A stretch of DNA of 64,000 nt from the NCBI RefSeq assembly GCF_040717455.1, contig NZ_JBFEFH010000021.1, positions 62,001 through 126,000 of the forward strand, read 5' to 3'. This document shows positions 17,219 through 26,469 of the stretch, piece by piece. The notes below the pieces were generated by a model. It saw nothing but the letters and a program-made list of their open reading frames with translations. It searched no databases and had not been told where the DNA came from. Numbering within the stretch: position 1 is the first letter of the stretch; each line of letters begins with the position of its first letter. This DNA is from Tautonia sp040717455 (GTDB lineage Bacteria > Planctomycetota > Planctomycetia > Isosphaerales > Isosphaeraceae). Both the position numbers and the translations under genes were made by a program.

Positions 17219-17878
17219 TCACTGGCGGACCGAGGATTCCTCGCCGGTCGGATTCTCGAGCGCGGTCGACTTCTCGCCCCTGGCCCGGGCCAGGCGTCGA
17301 GGAAGGACGCGATCCTCGTAGAATCCCCTCATGTGGCGGTAATCCGGCCCCTTATCGACCTTCTTCAGGCCGAACTGGCGAGCGATCTCGGCCTCGGCCT
17401 CCTCGATGGTGTAATCGTGGTAGAGCATCCGATACGCCATGTGGACCATCGACGCACGGTTGACCCCGTGGTGGCAGTGGAAATAGGCAGGCTGATTGGC
17501 CGGATTGGCGATCGCGTCGGCGGCCTCCTCGATGCGGTCGTAGAGCATTTCGCTCTCCTCGTCGCTCCGATCGTCGACAATCGGCACGTGGACGAATCGG
17601 AAGCCCATCTCCTCGGCCAGGGCGGCTTCCTGCTTCACCCACGGGCTTTCGGGCGGGTGGGCCAGGGCGACGACGGTCTTGATCTGGTGTTCGCGGACGA
17701 TGCGCTTCATCGGCCAGGTCATCTGCCAGGCCCCGCGATAGACCTTACCCTCGTCCACCACGGCGAATTGCTCGGGCAACACGTAATCGTACGTATGACG
17801 CCAGGTTTGCTCGACCGCTAGCAGCCCGGCGGCCGCGATCAGGGTCCAGCGAAGAATGAGGCGGCGGCGCGAAAGCAT
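17219..17878 (-). CDS. Membrane-anchored dual-specificity / tyrosine phosphatase
   Basis: 219 aa. The N-terminus is a membrane anchor (MLSRRRLILRWTLIAAAGLL), so the catalytic domain is probably periplasmic or exported. The phosphatase loop is HCHHGVNRAS at about residues 136-145: the CX5R signature with Cys nucleophile and Arg. A preceding Asp-rich stretch (HVPIVDDRSDEESE) can supply the general acid. The domain start (QFAVVDEGKVYRGAWQM) is typical of bacterial DSP-like proteins. The ATG at 17878 is preceded by GGAG about ten bases upstream; 58 further in-frame codons upstream look non-coding. Substrate unknown; lipid phosphates or exopolysaccharide-linked phosphotyrosine are options. Confidence 0.8.
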   Translation of the reverse strand: MLSRRRLILRWTLIAAAGLLAVEQTWRHTYDYVLPEQFAVVDEGKVYRGAWQMTWPMKRIVREHQIKTVVALAHPPESPWVKQEAALAEEMGFRFVHVPIVDDRSDEESEMLYDRIEEAADAIANPANQPAYFHCHHGVNRASMVHMAYRMLYHDYTIEEAEAEIARQFGLKKVDKGPDYRHMRGFYEDRVLPRRLARARGEKSTALENPTGEESSVRQ

Positions 17879-18341
17879 GGGCCAGTCGTCTCCGTTCCGT
17901 CCTTGGGAGAGGTCGGGTTCGGGTTCCTTCCGTCTCGATCGGCACCCGCGGCGGTCATCACGCATTCGGGATACCGCGCCCGGCGCCGGGAATCCTAGCA
18001 GGGTCCGCCCATCGCGGCAATGCCGCTCGATTTGCTCACCCGTTCGACCCACGACCGCTCGCGATCTCCGCCCGGGGCCAGCCTCCCGAAGGGGGCGACG
18101 AACCGGGCTGCATCGCGACCGACCGGCCGGAGTCGCCCCGACTTGATGACGCTCGAACCCACGAGCGACCGTCGCGTCAATGCGTTAAAGATCCGGGATC
18201 GGCCGCTGCTCCCCCCCTGCTTGAACAATTCCCCTTGGCATTCGCGGCGACCGAGGCCATGCTTCGCGGCGGTCCGGGCACGCGCCCGGGGCCGAAGACC
18301 GGGGGCGGATGGCTCCGATCACCCAGAGGGGAACCGCGACG
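17879..18341. other. Divergent intergenic region
   Basis: About 460 bases between the phosphatase (minus) and the third glycosyltransferase (plus). Both promoters must lie here. No clear promoter pair, repeat or small gene was recognised. Confidence 0.4.
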
Positions 18342-19886
18342 ATGGCACCTTGGATGCCGGCAAGGGGAGTGCTCGGGGTCGTCGTGGTGGCCACGGGATT
18401 GCGCCTGATCCTGGCCGCGACGCTCGGGTCGGGTAACGATGAGGCCTATTACGCCCTCTACCTCGACCACCTCGACTGGAGCTACTTCGACCACCCGCCC
18501 ATGGTCGCCCTGGTGGCCCTGTTCGGCGAGACGATCGGCGGCGGCGAGCGATCCCTGGTTGCCCTTCGCCTGGGGTTCATCCTCCTGTTTGCCGGTTCGT
18601 CCCTGCTGGTCGCCCGCCTGGCACGCCGGGCGTACGGGGAAGCCGCCGCGGCCCCCGCCGCACTGGCCCTGAATGCCTCGTGGTTCTTCGGGGCGGCCGT
18701 CGGGACGATGATCCTGCCCGATGGCCCCTTCTTGTTCTTCTGGCTCCTGACGATCGACCACCTGATGACCGCCCTCGGCGTCGCCTCCCGACGCTCACTC
18801 ATCCCCTGGCTCGGCGTCGGCCTGGCCTGGGGAGGGGCCTTGCTGAGCAAGTATCACGCGGTCTTCCTGCCGGTCGGGTTCCTGGTCGCTTGCCTGGTCG
18901 AGCCGGCCGCCCGGCGCACCCTGAAGACGCCCGGGCCCTATCTGGCCTCCGCGGTCGGCCTGCTCCTGTTCGCGCCGGTGGTCGTCTGGAACGCCCGGCA
19001 CGACTGGGCCTCGTTCGCCTTCCAGGGCGCCCGGGCGTCGGGCGCGTTGACGATCGACCCGGGGGCCCTGTTCGGGGCGATCGTCGCCCAGGTCGCCTAC
19101 CTGTTGCCGTGGATGGCCGTGGCGCTGGTGATCGTGGCCGTACGGATCGTCCGGCATCCGGCGGCCGACCCTGATCGACGCCGCTGGGATCGCCTCTTCC
19201 TCAGCATGGCGGCGGTCCCCTTCCTGTTCTTCGCGGCGGTCTCGGCCATCCGGCCGGTCTTGCCGCACTGGGGACTGATCGGCGTCTCGGCGTTGATGCC
19301 CCCGCTCGGCGCCGCCTGGGCCGATCGCCTGGCCCGTCAGCCTCGGATCATGCGCCGACGGCTCGCGCTGATCGCCCTGGCCCCGGTCGTCCTGTCGGCC
19401 CTCGCCCTGACGCACGCCAACACGGGATGGCTCCAGCGGATCGGCTCGGGGCGAATGACGCTTCTCCCCCCCCAGTCCGACCCGTCCCGCGATCTCGTCG
19501 GCTGGGATCAAATCGCCGACGAGCTGCGCCGTCGGGGGTTGCTCGATCAGCCCGAGACCTTCGTCTTCACCGGCCACTGGCACGTCAGCGGCCAGCTCGC
19601 CCGGGCGATCGGCCCCGACGCCCCGGTCCTCTGCTACCACGAGGGAGACGCCCGGGGCTTCTCCGGCTGGAGTCGGCCCGAGGATTGGGTCGGCCAGGAC
19701 GGGATCCTCGTGGCCATCGACGGCCGATCGACCGAGCCGCAGTGCTTCGACCGATGGTTCGAGCGGATCGAGCCGATCACCTCCTTCGAGATCGTCCGGG
19801 GCGGCGTCCCGATTCGCCCCGTGCGCCTCTTCCGCTGCGTCCGGCAGACCCGCCCCTTCCGCTTCGACGCCCCGCCCGGCCGTTGA
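18342..19886 (+). CDS. GT-C (ArnT/PMT_2, GT39) glycosyltransferase, 514 aa
   Basis: A third PMT_2-type enzyme: the catalytic loop is GSGNDEAYYALYLDHLDWSY (Asp-Glu), followed directly by FDHPPMVALVALFG. About ten helices and a soluble C-terminal domain (from about residue 385) with FVFTGHWHVSGQLARAIG and VLCYHEGDARGFSGW follow. This is the short, common architecture of undecaprenyl-phosphate-sugar transferases. The start at 18342 is preferred because AGAGGGG lies ten bases upstream; the ATG at 18309 lies directly on a G-run. It is followed 130 bases later by the unknown gene and SctQ-like gene on the same strand, with no evident functional link. Confidence 0.85.
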   Translation: MAPWMPARGVLGVVVVATGLRLILAATLGSGNDEAYYALYLDHLDWSYFDHPPMVALVALFGETIGGGERSLVALRLGFILLFAGSSLLVARLARRAYGEAAAAPAALALNASWFFGAAVGTMILPDGPFLFFWLLTIDHLMTALGVASRRSLIPWLGVGLAWGGALLSKYHAVFLPVGFLVACLVEPAARRTLKTPGPYLASAVGLLLFAPVVVWNARHDWASFAFQGARASGALTIDPGALFGAIVAQVAYLLPWMAVALVIVAVRIVRHPAADPDRRRWDRLFLSMAAVPFLFFAAVSAIRPVLPHWGLIGVSALMPPLGAAWADRLARQPRIMRRRLALIALAPVVLSALALTHANTGWLQRIGSGRMTLLPPQSDPSRDLVGWDQIADELRRRGLLDQPETFVFTGHWHVSGQLARAIGPDAPVLCYHEGDARGFSGWSRPEDWVGQDGILVAIDGRSTEPQCFDRWFERIEPITSFEIVRGGVPIRPVRLFRCVRQTRPFRFDAPPGR

Positions 19887-20015
19887 CCGCCAGGGCCTTT
19901 GCGGTCGCCGAGGGGCGATCCCGGGTGCGCCCGTGCGATCGCCCGCCCGCCTTGCTAGCATGGACGGCTCACCTCCGGGGACAACCGCCGGGCCACTCGA
20001 ACGGGAGTGCCGATC

Positions 20016-20972
20016 GTGCCGGCATCCGACACCGACCAACCCCTGAACGCCACCGATGAGGCCCTGGTGCTGGCCTTCCTCGCCTTCGGCCGGCGGCCTG
20101 AGGACCCGGCCTGGCATCGCCTTTCGGAATCCTGGCGCAACCGGCTGGAACAGGCCCTCCCGGTCATCGCCTACCACTTCCCGCCGGCCTCGGCCCGCGA
20201 TCGCCTGGCGATCGACCACGCCGCCGAGGCCCGGCCCGACCCGTTCCGCATCCACCCGAGCTGGTGGGTGCGCGCCCTGCGTCGCGAGTCGCCGTCGATC
20301 CGGCAGGCGGTCATCGCCCACGCCCCCGATCCGGTCGGCCCTGCCCTGCGCCGGGCCTTCGCCGACGCCCCCGACGCCGAGGTGGTCGCGACCTACCCGC
20401 CCGACCCCGAGGCCCTCGCCTGGGCCTTGACCCTGGCCGGCGAGCGGTTCGTCGGCGGCCCGATCCGACGCGACGACGACCCGCCGATCGTCCGGGTCAT
20501 CGCCGCGCTCGACACGCGGGGCTACGCGCGGATCCTCACCGCCCTCGGCCTGGCGAGGCTCTCCTACGCCGAGCAATACGACGCGGTCCGCGCCCGCGAC
20601 CGGGCCCGGCTCCAGGCCCTCCGCCCCTCCTTGCCGGCCCCCCGACCCGAGCTGGTGGACCTCGCCTTCGCCGAGCTGGCCGCCCTCCGCGTCGAGGCGA
20701 GAGACAACCCCGTCCACAACCTCCCGGCTCGGCTCGGGCTCAGCTCGCTGGGGCGATTGCTGGCGGAGGTCGCCCCCCATCGGGCGCGATGGGCCCTGCA
20801 ACACCTGCCGTATCACCTCGCCCGAAGCCTGCACACATTCATGAACCCCGAGCGATTCCCCCTGCCGCCGGCCGACCTGATGGCCTGGGAATCCGACCTG
20901 CTCCGCGCGGCCATCGTCTTGCTGGCCCGCGAAGGCCGCATCGACCCGCTCATCCTGGCCGAACCGTCCTGA
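20016..20972 (+). CDS. Unknown protein preceding the SctQ-like gene (possible SctK-like partner)
   Basis: 318 aa, soluble, rich in Ala, Arg and Pro, no signal peptide or membrane segment. The start is set at the GTG at 20016 (GGGAG eight bases upstream; GTG 20007 is the alternative). No domain can be named with certainty. Residues around 75-105 (FRIHPSWWVRALRRESPSIR) recall the conserved His-x-Ser-Trp region of the type III secretion accessory protein SctK/YscK, and the C-terminal part is helical (GLSSLGRLLAEVAP, then ALQHLPYHLARSLH). Only 17 bases separate it from the SctQ-like gene, so they form an operon, and SctK binds SctQ in known systems. The SctK suggestion is inference from context and one short motif. 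Confidence 0.6.
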   Translation: MPASDTDQPLNATDEALVLAFLAFGRRPEDPAWHRLSESWRNRLEQALPVIAYHFPPASARDRLAIDHAAEARPDPFRIHPSWWVRALRRESPSIRQAVIAHAPDPVGPALRRAFADAPDAEVVATYPPDPEALAWALTLAGERFVGGPIRRDDDPPIVRVIAALDTRGYARILTALGLARLSYAEQYDAVRARDRARLQALRPSLPAPRPELVDLAFAELAALRVEARDNPVHNLPARLGLSSLGRLLAEVAPHRARWALQHLPYHLARSLHTFMNPERFPLPPADLMAWESDLLRAAIVLLAREGRIDPLILAEPS

Positions 20973-20989
20973 CCGCCGGAAGTCGACGC

Positions 20990-22135
20990 ATGAGCACACC
21001 TCCCGCCGATCCCCAACCCGAGCCCGAACCCGATCCGCTCAGCACGCTGCCGCGGCTCGCCCGCCGCCATGCCCGGCTGGCGCACCGCCTCAGGAGGGGC
21101 GAGGCCGCGCTCCGCCCCTTGCTCGACGAGCTGGAGGCGATGATCGGCGCCTCGATCGCACTGAACGACGTGGACCTGATCCCCCGCGCCTCGGGCCTGA
21201 GGCGTCCCGGGGCGATCGCGCGCTGCTCGTGGCCTCGCCTGGGGACGCGGATCGGCCTCGGGATCGAGCCGAGCCTGGCCCACGCGATCGTCGACCGCCT
21301 GCTCGGCTTCGATCGGAAGGAGGCCGAGCACAAGCTCCAGGTCTCGCCGATCGAGTGGGGCATCCTCGGGTTCGTCGTCGCCCGCCTGCTCGACCGCCTG
21401 GCCGAGGGCCCCGGCCCGTTCGGCCCCTGGGACCTGTACCTCGACCGCGTCGGCCCCGAGCCGTTCCCGCCCGACGGCCTCGGCCCGATCGTCACCCTCG
21501 CCTGGCCGCTCCGGGTCGGCCCGGCCCACGGGGTCATTCGCCTCTGGGTCCCCGAGATGCTCCTGGGCCTCGCCCTGGTCGACGAGCCCCCTGCCCCGCC
21601 GATCACCGACCCCGCGGCCGTCGCCCGTCGTTTCGCCGGTCTTCGTGTCCCGGTCCGGATCGTCGCCGGCACCATCACTCCTGCCGACGGCCTTGCTCAC
21701 CCGCCCGAAGGGGAGGTCCTGCCCCTCTCCCCTCCCGAAGGTCTGCCCGACGACGAGCCCGACGCCCCGCCCGTCCTGCTTGTACTGGGCGAAGGGAACG
21801 ACCCGCACGCGAGAGCCCTTGCGCTGGGTCGACGCTCCGATCCGGACGGTTCCTCCCTGACGATCCTCAGCCTGATCCCCCGCAGCCCGGAGGCCCCCGC
21901 CATGTCCGACGCCCCCGCTTCCGCCAATCCCCCCGTCAGCCTCGCCGTCGAGCTGGGCCGACTCGATCTCTCCCTCGCCCAGCTCGCCGACCTGCGCCCA
22001 GGCGATGTCTTCGACCTCGGGCGCTCCGCCGACGACCCCGTCCTGATCACCTCCGGCGGCGATCCCGTCGCCCGCGGCACCCTCGTCCAGCTCGACGGCG
22101 GCCTCGGCGTCCGGATCACCCGGCTGTTCGTCTGA
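20990..22135 (+). CDS. SpoA (FliM/FliN/SctQ) domain protein, type III secretion C-ring-like
   Basis: 381 aa. The C-terminal 70 residues are a clear SpoA domain: VELGRLDLSLAQLADLRPGD, then DPVLITSGGDPVARGTLVQL and DGGLGVRITRLFV at the very end, the usual end of SctQ/FliN. The N-terminal 230 residues resemble the SctQ/FliM core (GLGIEPSLAHAIVDRLLGF, then a WGILGFVVARLLDRL helix). A Pro-rich linker joins them. In SctQ this protein forms the cytoplasmic sorting platform of a type III secretion system; flagellar FliM is less likely because the N-terminal CheY-binding helix is absent. No other secretion gene is in the window. A weak hairpin (GCCGAG/CTCGGC, 22139-22163) lies just after the stop, before the convergent PEP-CTERM gene. 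Confidence 0.78.
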   Translation: MSTPPADPQPEPEPDPLSTLPRLARRHARLAHRLRRGEAALRPLLDELEAMIGASIALNDVDLIPRASGLRRPGAIARCSWPRLGTRIGLGIEPSLAHAIVDRLLGFDRKEAEHKLQVSPIEWGILGFVVARLLDRLAEGPGPFGPWDLYLDRVGPEPFPPDGLGPIVTLAWPLRVGPAHGVIRLWVPEMLLGLALVDEPPAPPITDPAAVARRFAGLRVPVRIVAGTITPADGLAHPPEGEVLPLSPPEGLPDDEPDAPPVLLVLGEGNDPHARALALGRRSDPDGSSLTILSLIPRSPEAPAMSDAPASANPPVSLAVELGRLDLSLAQLADLRPGDVFDLGRSADDPVLITSGGDPVARGTLVQLDGGLGVRITRLFV

Positions 22136-22170
22136 GTTGCCGAGGCTCAGGGCATCGCTCGGCCTCGACG

Positions 22171-22279
22171 CTCAGCGGCCCGACCGGGCCCGACGGAACC
22201 AGCAATAAGCCGCCGCGAGGCCGAACACGGCGATCGGCCCCGGCTCGGGGATCGGGTCGGGCAGCGGGCCGCCGTCGGA
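22171..22279. repeat. Direct repeat, copy 1 (3' end of PEP-CTERM gene)
   Basis: About 109 bases (22171-22279) match 23437-23545 with mismatches nearly confined to one short patch (22203-22209). The match begins one base beyond the stop codon and covers the sorting signal. The bodies of the two genes are far more diverged. Confidence 0.8.
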
Positions 22280-23296
22280 GAGGGGCGTCAGCAGATAGGC
22301 CCGGGTGACGCCGTCGACCGTGCCGGAGCCTGTGATCTGCCCGAGGTCGTTGATCGCATAGGCGTCGTTGAGGATCCAGCCGCTCTCCGGCGGGATCAGG
22401 TCGGTGAGGTCCAGCATCGTGCCGTCCCGGAAGAGGGAGGCCCGCCGCTCGAAGGAACGGTTCTCGGCCCGTTCGTAGAAGCCGACCACGTCCCCCTCGT
22501 TGTTGAGATCAAGCGCGGAGAAGCCGAGCATTTTCAGCTCGTCACCGTCCAGCAGGAAGTTGCCATAGTGCGAGACGCTGTCGATGCTGCCGAGGATCTG
22601 GCCGCGGTCGTTGATCGCAAGGGCAGAGCTGCTCTCCGCTCCGCCGAGCCGATCCGTGAGATCGATCATCTCGCCATCCCGGTAGAGGAACGCCCGGAAG
22701 GACGAAAAGTCGGCGAACTGCGACTGGCCGACGACGTGCCCGGCCTCGTTGATCCCGGTCGCATAGGAAGCCTTCCAGGAACCCTGCCCGCCGAGCGTCC
22801 CGAGGTAGGTCCGCTGCGAGCCCTCGACGACGATCGCCTGATGCTGACTCCACCGCCCCGGGGCTTGCTCGCCGGGCGCGATGGAGCGAGCCGAACCGAC
22901 GACCTGTCCCCGGTTGTTGATATCCGCGAACGACGCCTCCACGCCGATCTCCACCGCCTCGGCAATCTGGCCGGAGTCGTTCAGGTCGAGACGACCCCGG
23001 CCGAAGGGGTTCGACACCTCGACCTCGCGAATCGTCCCGTCCGGCTCGAAGACGACGGGGACGTTGACCGAGTGCGCCGGGTGCACCCAGGGCGCCGGCT
23101 TGTTGGAGACCCCGAGGACCTGGCCCCGATTGTTGAGGCCCATGCCCTGGGAATGGAGCCCCCCGGGCAGCACCCCGAGGTCCCGGACGGAATAAAGGGC
23201 GTCGGCCCTCGCTCGGGGGGCGGACAGCGTCAACGAGAGCGTCAGGCACGTCAGCGCGACCAGGGCCGATCGGGAGGCGACGCACACGGTCATCAT
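22172..23296 (-). CDS. HAF-repeat extracellular protein with PEP-CTERM sorting tail (copy 1)
   Basis: 374 aa. Signal peptide (MMTVCVASRSALVALTCLTL, cleavage near ARADA), then about six HAF-type repeats of the pattern LG-LPGG / INNRGQVVG / AINDRGQILG / LFRDGTMLDL, which fold as a beta-propeller-like domain. The tail is PIPEPGPIAVFGLAAAY followed by a short hydrophobic helix and RRARSGR: a PEP-CTERM signal processed by an exosortase, which directs proteins to the outer surface or polysaccharide. The start has AAGGAG six bases upstream. It is the downstream member of a tandem pair with the gene at 23438-24544. Function beyond surface display is unknown. Confidence 0.85.
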   Translation of the reverse strand: MMTVCVASRSALVALTCLTLSLTLSAPRARADALYSVRDLGVLPGGLHSQGMGLNNRGQVLGVSNKPAPWVHPAHSVNVPVVFEPDGTIREVEVSNPFGRGRLDLNDSGQIAEAVEIGVEASFADINNRGQVVGSARSIAPGEQAPGRWSQHQAIVVEGSQRTYLGTLGGQGSWKASYATGINEAGHVVGQSQFADFSSFRAFLYRDGEMIDLTDRLGGAESSSALAINDRGQILGSIDSVSHYGNFLLDGDELKMLGFSALDLNNEGDVVGFYERAENRSFERRASLFRDGTMLDLTDLIPPESGWILNDAYAINDLGQITGSGTVDGVTRAYLLTPLSDGGPLPDPIPEPGPIAVFGLAAAYCWFRRARSGR

Positions 23297-23436
23297 CGGG
23301 GGCTCCTTCGGAAAGGCGGGACGAGTGATCGCCCCTGTTGCTCACGGTCAGCGGTTCTGACAAATACACGAATGACTGCAAGCGTCATGTCGATCAAAGA
23401 AGCCCGATGGCTTCGAGCGATCGCCCGGCGTCGCCG

Positions 23437-23545
23437 CTCAGCGGCCCGACCGGGCCCGACGGAACCAGAGGTACCCCGCCGCGAGGCCGAACACGGCGAT
23501 CGGCCCCGGCTCGGGGATCGGGTCGGGCAGCGGGCCGCCGTCGGA
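23437..23545. repeat. Direct repeat, copy 2 (3' end of PEP-CTERM gene)
   Basis: Second copy of the repeat at 22171-22279, same orientation, 1266 bases away. It encodes the identical tail IPEPGPIAVFGLAA and FRRARSGR. Confidence 0.8.
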
Positions 23546-24544
23546 AATCGGCGAGAGCAGATAGGCCCGGCGCTCGCCGTCGATCGTGCCGGTCCCGGCG
23601 ATCTGGCCGAGGTCATTGATCGCGATCGCCTCCTCCAGGAACCAGCCGGAATCCTCCGGCAGCATCGCGTTGAGGTCCATCACCCGATCGTCCCGGAAGA
23701 GGAATGGCCGCCCGGAACCGTCATTCCCGGTGACGCTGCCCACCACGTCACCTTGGTTGTTCAGGTCGGAGGGAATGACATTCTTCCCCAGCCAGATCAC
23801 CTCGTCGCCGTCGAGCAGGAAGCCCTCGTACCCGACACCTCGGAAGACACTCCCGACAATCTGATCGTGGTCGTTGATGGCCATGGCCCAGCCGCGGGAG
23901 TCGACCCCGAGGGCCGGGCTCAGGTCGATCATCTCGCCGTCGCGATACAGGAAGGCCCGGGTAATCCCATTGGCCTGTTGCGCCGACCCGACGGCATGAC
24001 CCGCCTCGTTGATGCCGTATCCGACCGACGAATCGCCGCCGAGCGTCCCCAGATCCACCCGGTTTCCGCCATCGACCAGGATGGCCCGATATCCGACCCG
24101 GTACGGGTCGGTCCCGTCCACGAAGCCGCCCGTCCCGGTCACCTGGCCACGCTCGTTCAGGTCGGTGTACTGGTCGTACTCGAACGCAACCGGCGCGACC
24201 TCGTGCGCCACCCGGCCCGAAGCGTCGATCCCGACTCGCCCCCAGTGGGAACGCAGGAATCCCCCCTTATCGCGGACGGTCCCGTCCGGCTCAAAAAGCA
24301 CCCCGACGAGTTCCGTGTCCGGCCCCCCTTGATACGGCCGATAGGCGTTCCCGACGACCTGACCCCGGTTGTTCAGCCCCCGGGCCTCCGACCGATCACC
24401 GCCCGGCAAGGTGCCGAGGTTGCGGATGCTGTACAGCGCCCCGGCCTCTGCCCTGGGAGAGGGGAGCGAGAGCACGAGCATCCATCCCAGTGTGGCACTC
24501 ATCGAGACCAACAGCCGGCGTGAACCGATCGAACCGGTCTTCAT
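23438..24544 (-). CDS. HAF-repeat extracellular protein with PEP-CTERM sorting tail (copy 2)
   Basis: 368 aa, paralogue of the next gene downstream. Signal peptide (RRLLVSMSATLGWMLVLSLP, cleavage near AEAGA), followed by the same HAF repeats (IRNLGTLPGGDRSEARGLNN, INEAGHAVGSAQQANG, AINDHDQIVGSV, MDLNAMLPEDSGW) and the same PEP-CTERM tail. AAGGAG sits seven bases before the ATG at 24544. A gap of about 140 bases separates the two copies, so each may have its own promoter. The pair most likely arose by tandem duplication; the sorting tails have stayed almost identical at DNA level. Confidence 0.85.
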   Translation of the reverse strand: MKTGSIGSRRLLVSMSATLGWMLVLSLPSPRAEAGALYSIRNLGTLPGGDRSEARGLNNRGQVVGNAYRPYQGGPDTELVGVLFEPDGTVRDKGGFLRSHWGRVGIDASGRVAHEVAPVAFEYDQYTDLNERGQVTGTGGFVDGTDPYRVGYRAILVDGGNRVDLGTLGGDSSVGYGINEAGHAVGSAQQANGITRAFLYRDGEMIDLSPALGVDSRGWAMAINDHDQIVGSVFRGVGYEGFLLDGDEVIWLGKNVIPSDLNNQGDVVGSVTGNDGSGRPFLFRDDRVMDLNAMLPEDSGWFLEEAIAINDLGQIAGTGTIDGERRAYLLSPISDGGPLPDPIPEPGPIAVFGLAAGYLWFRRARSGR

Positions 24545-24831
24545 CGCGGAACTCCTTCACCCCGACCAGGTTTTGACCCAAGCCCCGAACATTCGCGCCT
24601 CAACGATTGGATGCAAGCCGGCGGACGGTACCAGGGAACCCCGCGGTCGTCAACGCGAAGATTCTGCAATCATTGAGATCGGCACACGTTCCCCCGACAC
24701 CGCCGCTCCGACCCGGCCGCGATCCCCGTGCGTCATGCTCCTGGGAGTGGCGACCGATCGCCGGCCGGTGTATCGTCCAACGGTTCCGACGAGCAACCGA
24801 TATCACGCCCCAACGCGAGGAGCACGAACCC

Positions 24832-26442
24832 ATGATCCCTCGTCCCAGGATGCGACACGTGCTCCGGCAAGGGGCAACCCTCGCCTGGTTGGTCCTGGTC
24901 GTGCCCCCCCTCGCGGCCGCGGCCCCGAACGCCGAGGACGGGCCGCGGCGCCCGAATATCGTCATCATCCTGGCCGACGACCTGGGCTATTCCGACCTCG
25001 GCTGCTTCGGCGGCGAGATCGCAACGCCCCACCTTGACCGCCTGGCCGAGGACGGCCTCCGCTTCTCCCAGTTCACCAACACCGCCCGCTGCTGCCCGAC
25101 CCGGGCGGCCCTGCTCACCGGCCTCTATCAGCACCAGGCGGGGGTCGGCCACATGGTGGGCGACCGGGGGTTGCCATCGTATCAAGGCTACCTCAACGAC
25201 CGATGCGTCACGATCGCCGAGGCCCTGCGCCCCGCCGGCTACGCCACCCTGATGGCCGGCAAGTGGCACGTCGGGTCGGCCCCCGGCCGATGGCCGCTCG
25301 ACCGCGGCTTCGACCGCTACTACGGCACCCCCTCCGGCGGCGGCGTCTACTTCAAGGACACGCTCCGGATCCGCACCGAGGTCTTCTTCGTCGAGGACGA
25401 CCGGCGCGTCGAATTCCCCGACGACGGCTACGTGACCGACGTCTTCACCGATCATGCGATTCAGTTTGCCAAGGATGCCGCCGCCTCCGACCGCCCGTTT
25501 TTCCTCTACCTCGCCCACATCGCCCCGCACTGGCCGTTACAGGCCGTCCCCGAAGACATCGCCAAATATGAAGGCCGCTACGACCTCGGATGGGATGCCG
25601 TCCGCGAGGCCCGCTACCGACGCCAACTCGAAATGGGCCTGATCGACCCGCAATGGCCGCTCAGCCCGAGAGACCCCGAGGCCGCTGCCTGGGACGACCT
25701 CCCCGCCGACGAACGCGCCGAGCGTGCCCGCCGCATGGCGATCTATGCCGCGCAGGTCGATCGGCTCGACCAGTCCGTCGGTCGGCTCGTGGCGGCACTC
25801 CGCGAGGCCGACGCCCTGGAGAACACGCTCATCCTCTTCCTCTCCGACAACGGCTGCTCGGCCGAAGGGGGCCCCGGCGGCTTCAGCCGGGGGGAAGCCG
25901 GAGCCCCGATCGGCACCGGCCTCTCCTACGCCAGCGCCGGCCTGGAATGGGCCAACGCCTGCGACACCCCCTTCCGCAAGTTCAAGATGAGCACCCACGA
26001 GGGCGGGATCGCCACCCCGTTCATCGCCCACTGGCCCCGCGGCATCGCCCGCACCGGCCAGATCGAGCACCAACCCGGCCACGTCATCGACCTCATGCCC
26101 ACCTGCCTCGCCCTGGCCGAGGCCACCTATCCCGGGGCCCGGAACGGCACACCCACCCTTCCCCTCGAAGGCCGCAGCCTCGTCCCCGCCTTCGCGGGCG
26201 AGCCGATCGACCGCGGGCCGATCTTCTGGGAACACCAGGGGAACCGCGCCGTCCGACTCGGCGACTGGAAGCTCGTCGCCCCGCACGGGAAACCCTGGGA
26301 ACTGTACAACCTCGCGCTCGACCGCACCGAGTTGAACAACCTGGCCGACGCCCATCCCCAGACCGTCGCCGAGCTGTCCGCCCTCTACGACGCCTGGGCC
26401 GAGCGCTGCGGCGTCGCCCCCTGGCCCATTGCAAGGCCCTGA
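24832..26442 (+). CDS. Secreted formylglycine-dependent sulfatase (arylsulfatase type)
   Basis: 536 aa. The start at 24832 has GCGAGGAG upstream and opens a signal peptide (LAWLVLVVPPLAAAAP); an in-frame extension of 75 codons lacks both. The N-terminal metal site is PNIVIILADDLGYSDLGCFGG (Asp-Asp). The active-site Cys87 lies in CCPTRAALLTG (CxPxR), to be oxidised to formylglycine by a sulfatase-maturing enzyme not in this window. AGKWHVG supplies Lys/His and LFLSDNGCSAEGG the second Asp-Asn metal site. The end (LVPAFAGEPIDRGPIFWEHQ and the GDWKLVAPHG block) is the usual C-terminal subdomain. Planctomycetes carry many such enzymes for sulfated polysaccharides; the actual substrate cannot be predicted. 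Confidence 0.93.
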   Translation: MIPRPRMRHVLRQGATLAWLVLVVPPLAAAAPNAEDGPRRPNIVIILADDLGYSDLGCFGGEIATPHLDRLAEDGLRFSQFTNTARCCPTRAALLTGLYQHQAGVGHMVGDRGLPSYQGYLNDRCVTIAEALRPAGYATLMAGKWHVGSAPGRWPLDRGFDRYYGTPSGGGVYFKDTLRIRTEVFFVEDDRRVEFPDDGYVTDVFTDHAIQFAKDAAASDRPFFLYLAHIAPHWPLQAVPEDIAKYEGRYDLGWDAVREARYRRQLEMGLIDPQWPLSPRDPEAAAWDDLPADERAERARRMAIYAAQVDRLDQSVGRLVAALREADALENTLILFLSDNGCSAEGGPGGFSRGEAGAPIGTGLSYASAGLEWANACDTPFRKFKMSTHEGGIATPFIAHWPRGIARTGQIEHQPGHVIDLMPTCLALAEATYPGARNGTPTLPLEGRSLVPAFAGEPIDRGPIFWEHQGNRAVRLGDWKLVAPHGKPWELYNLALDRTELNNLADAHPQTVAELSALYDAWAERCGVAPWPIARP

Positions 26443-26469
26443 GGCGAACATCCCCGGCCGCTCATGCCA

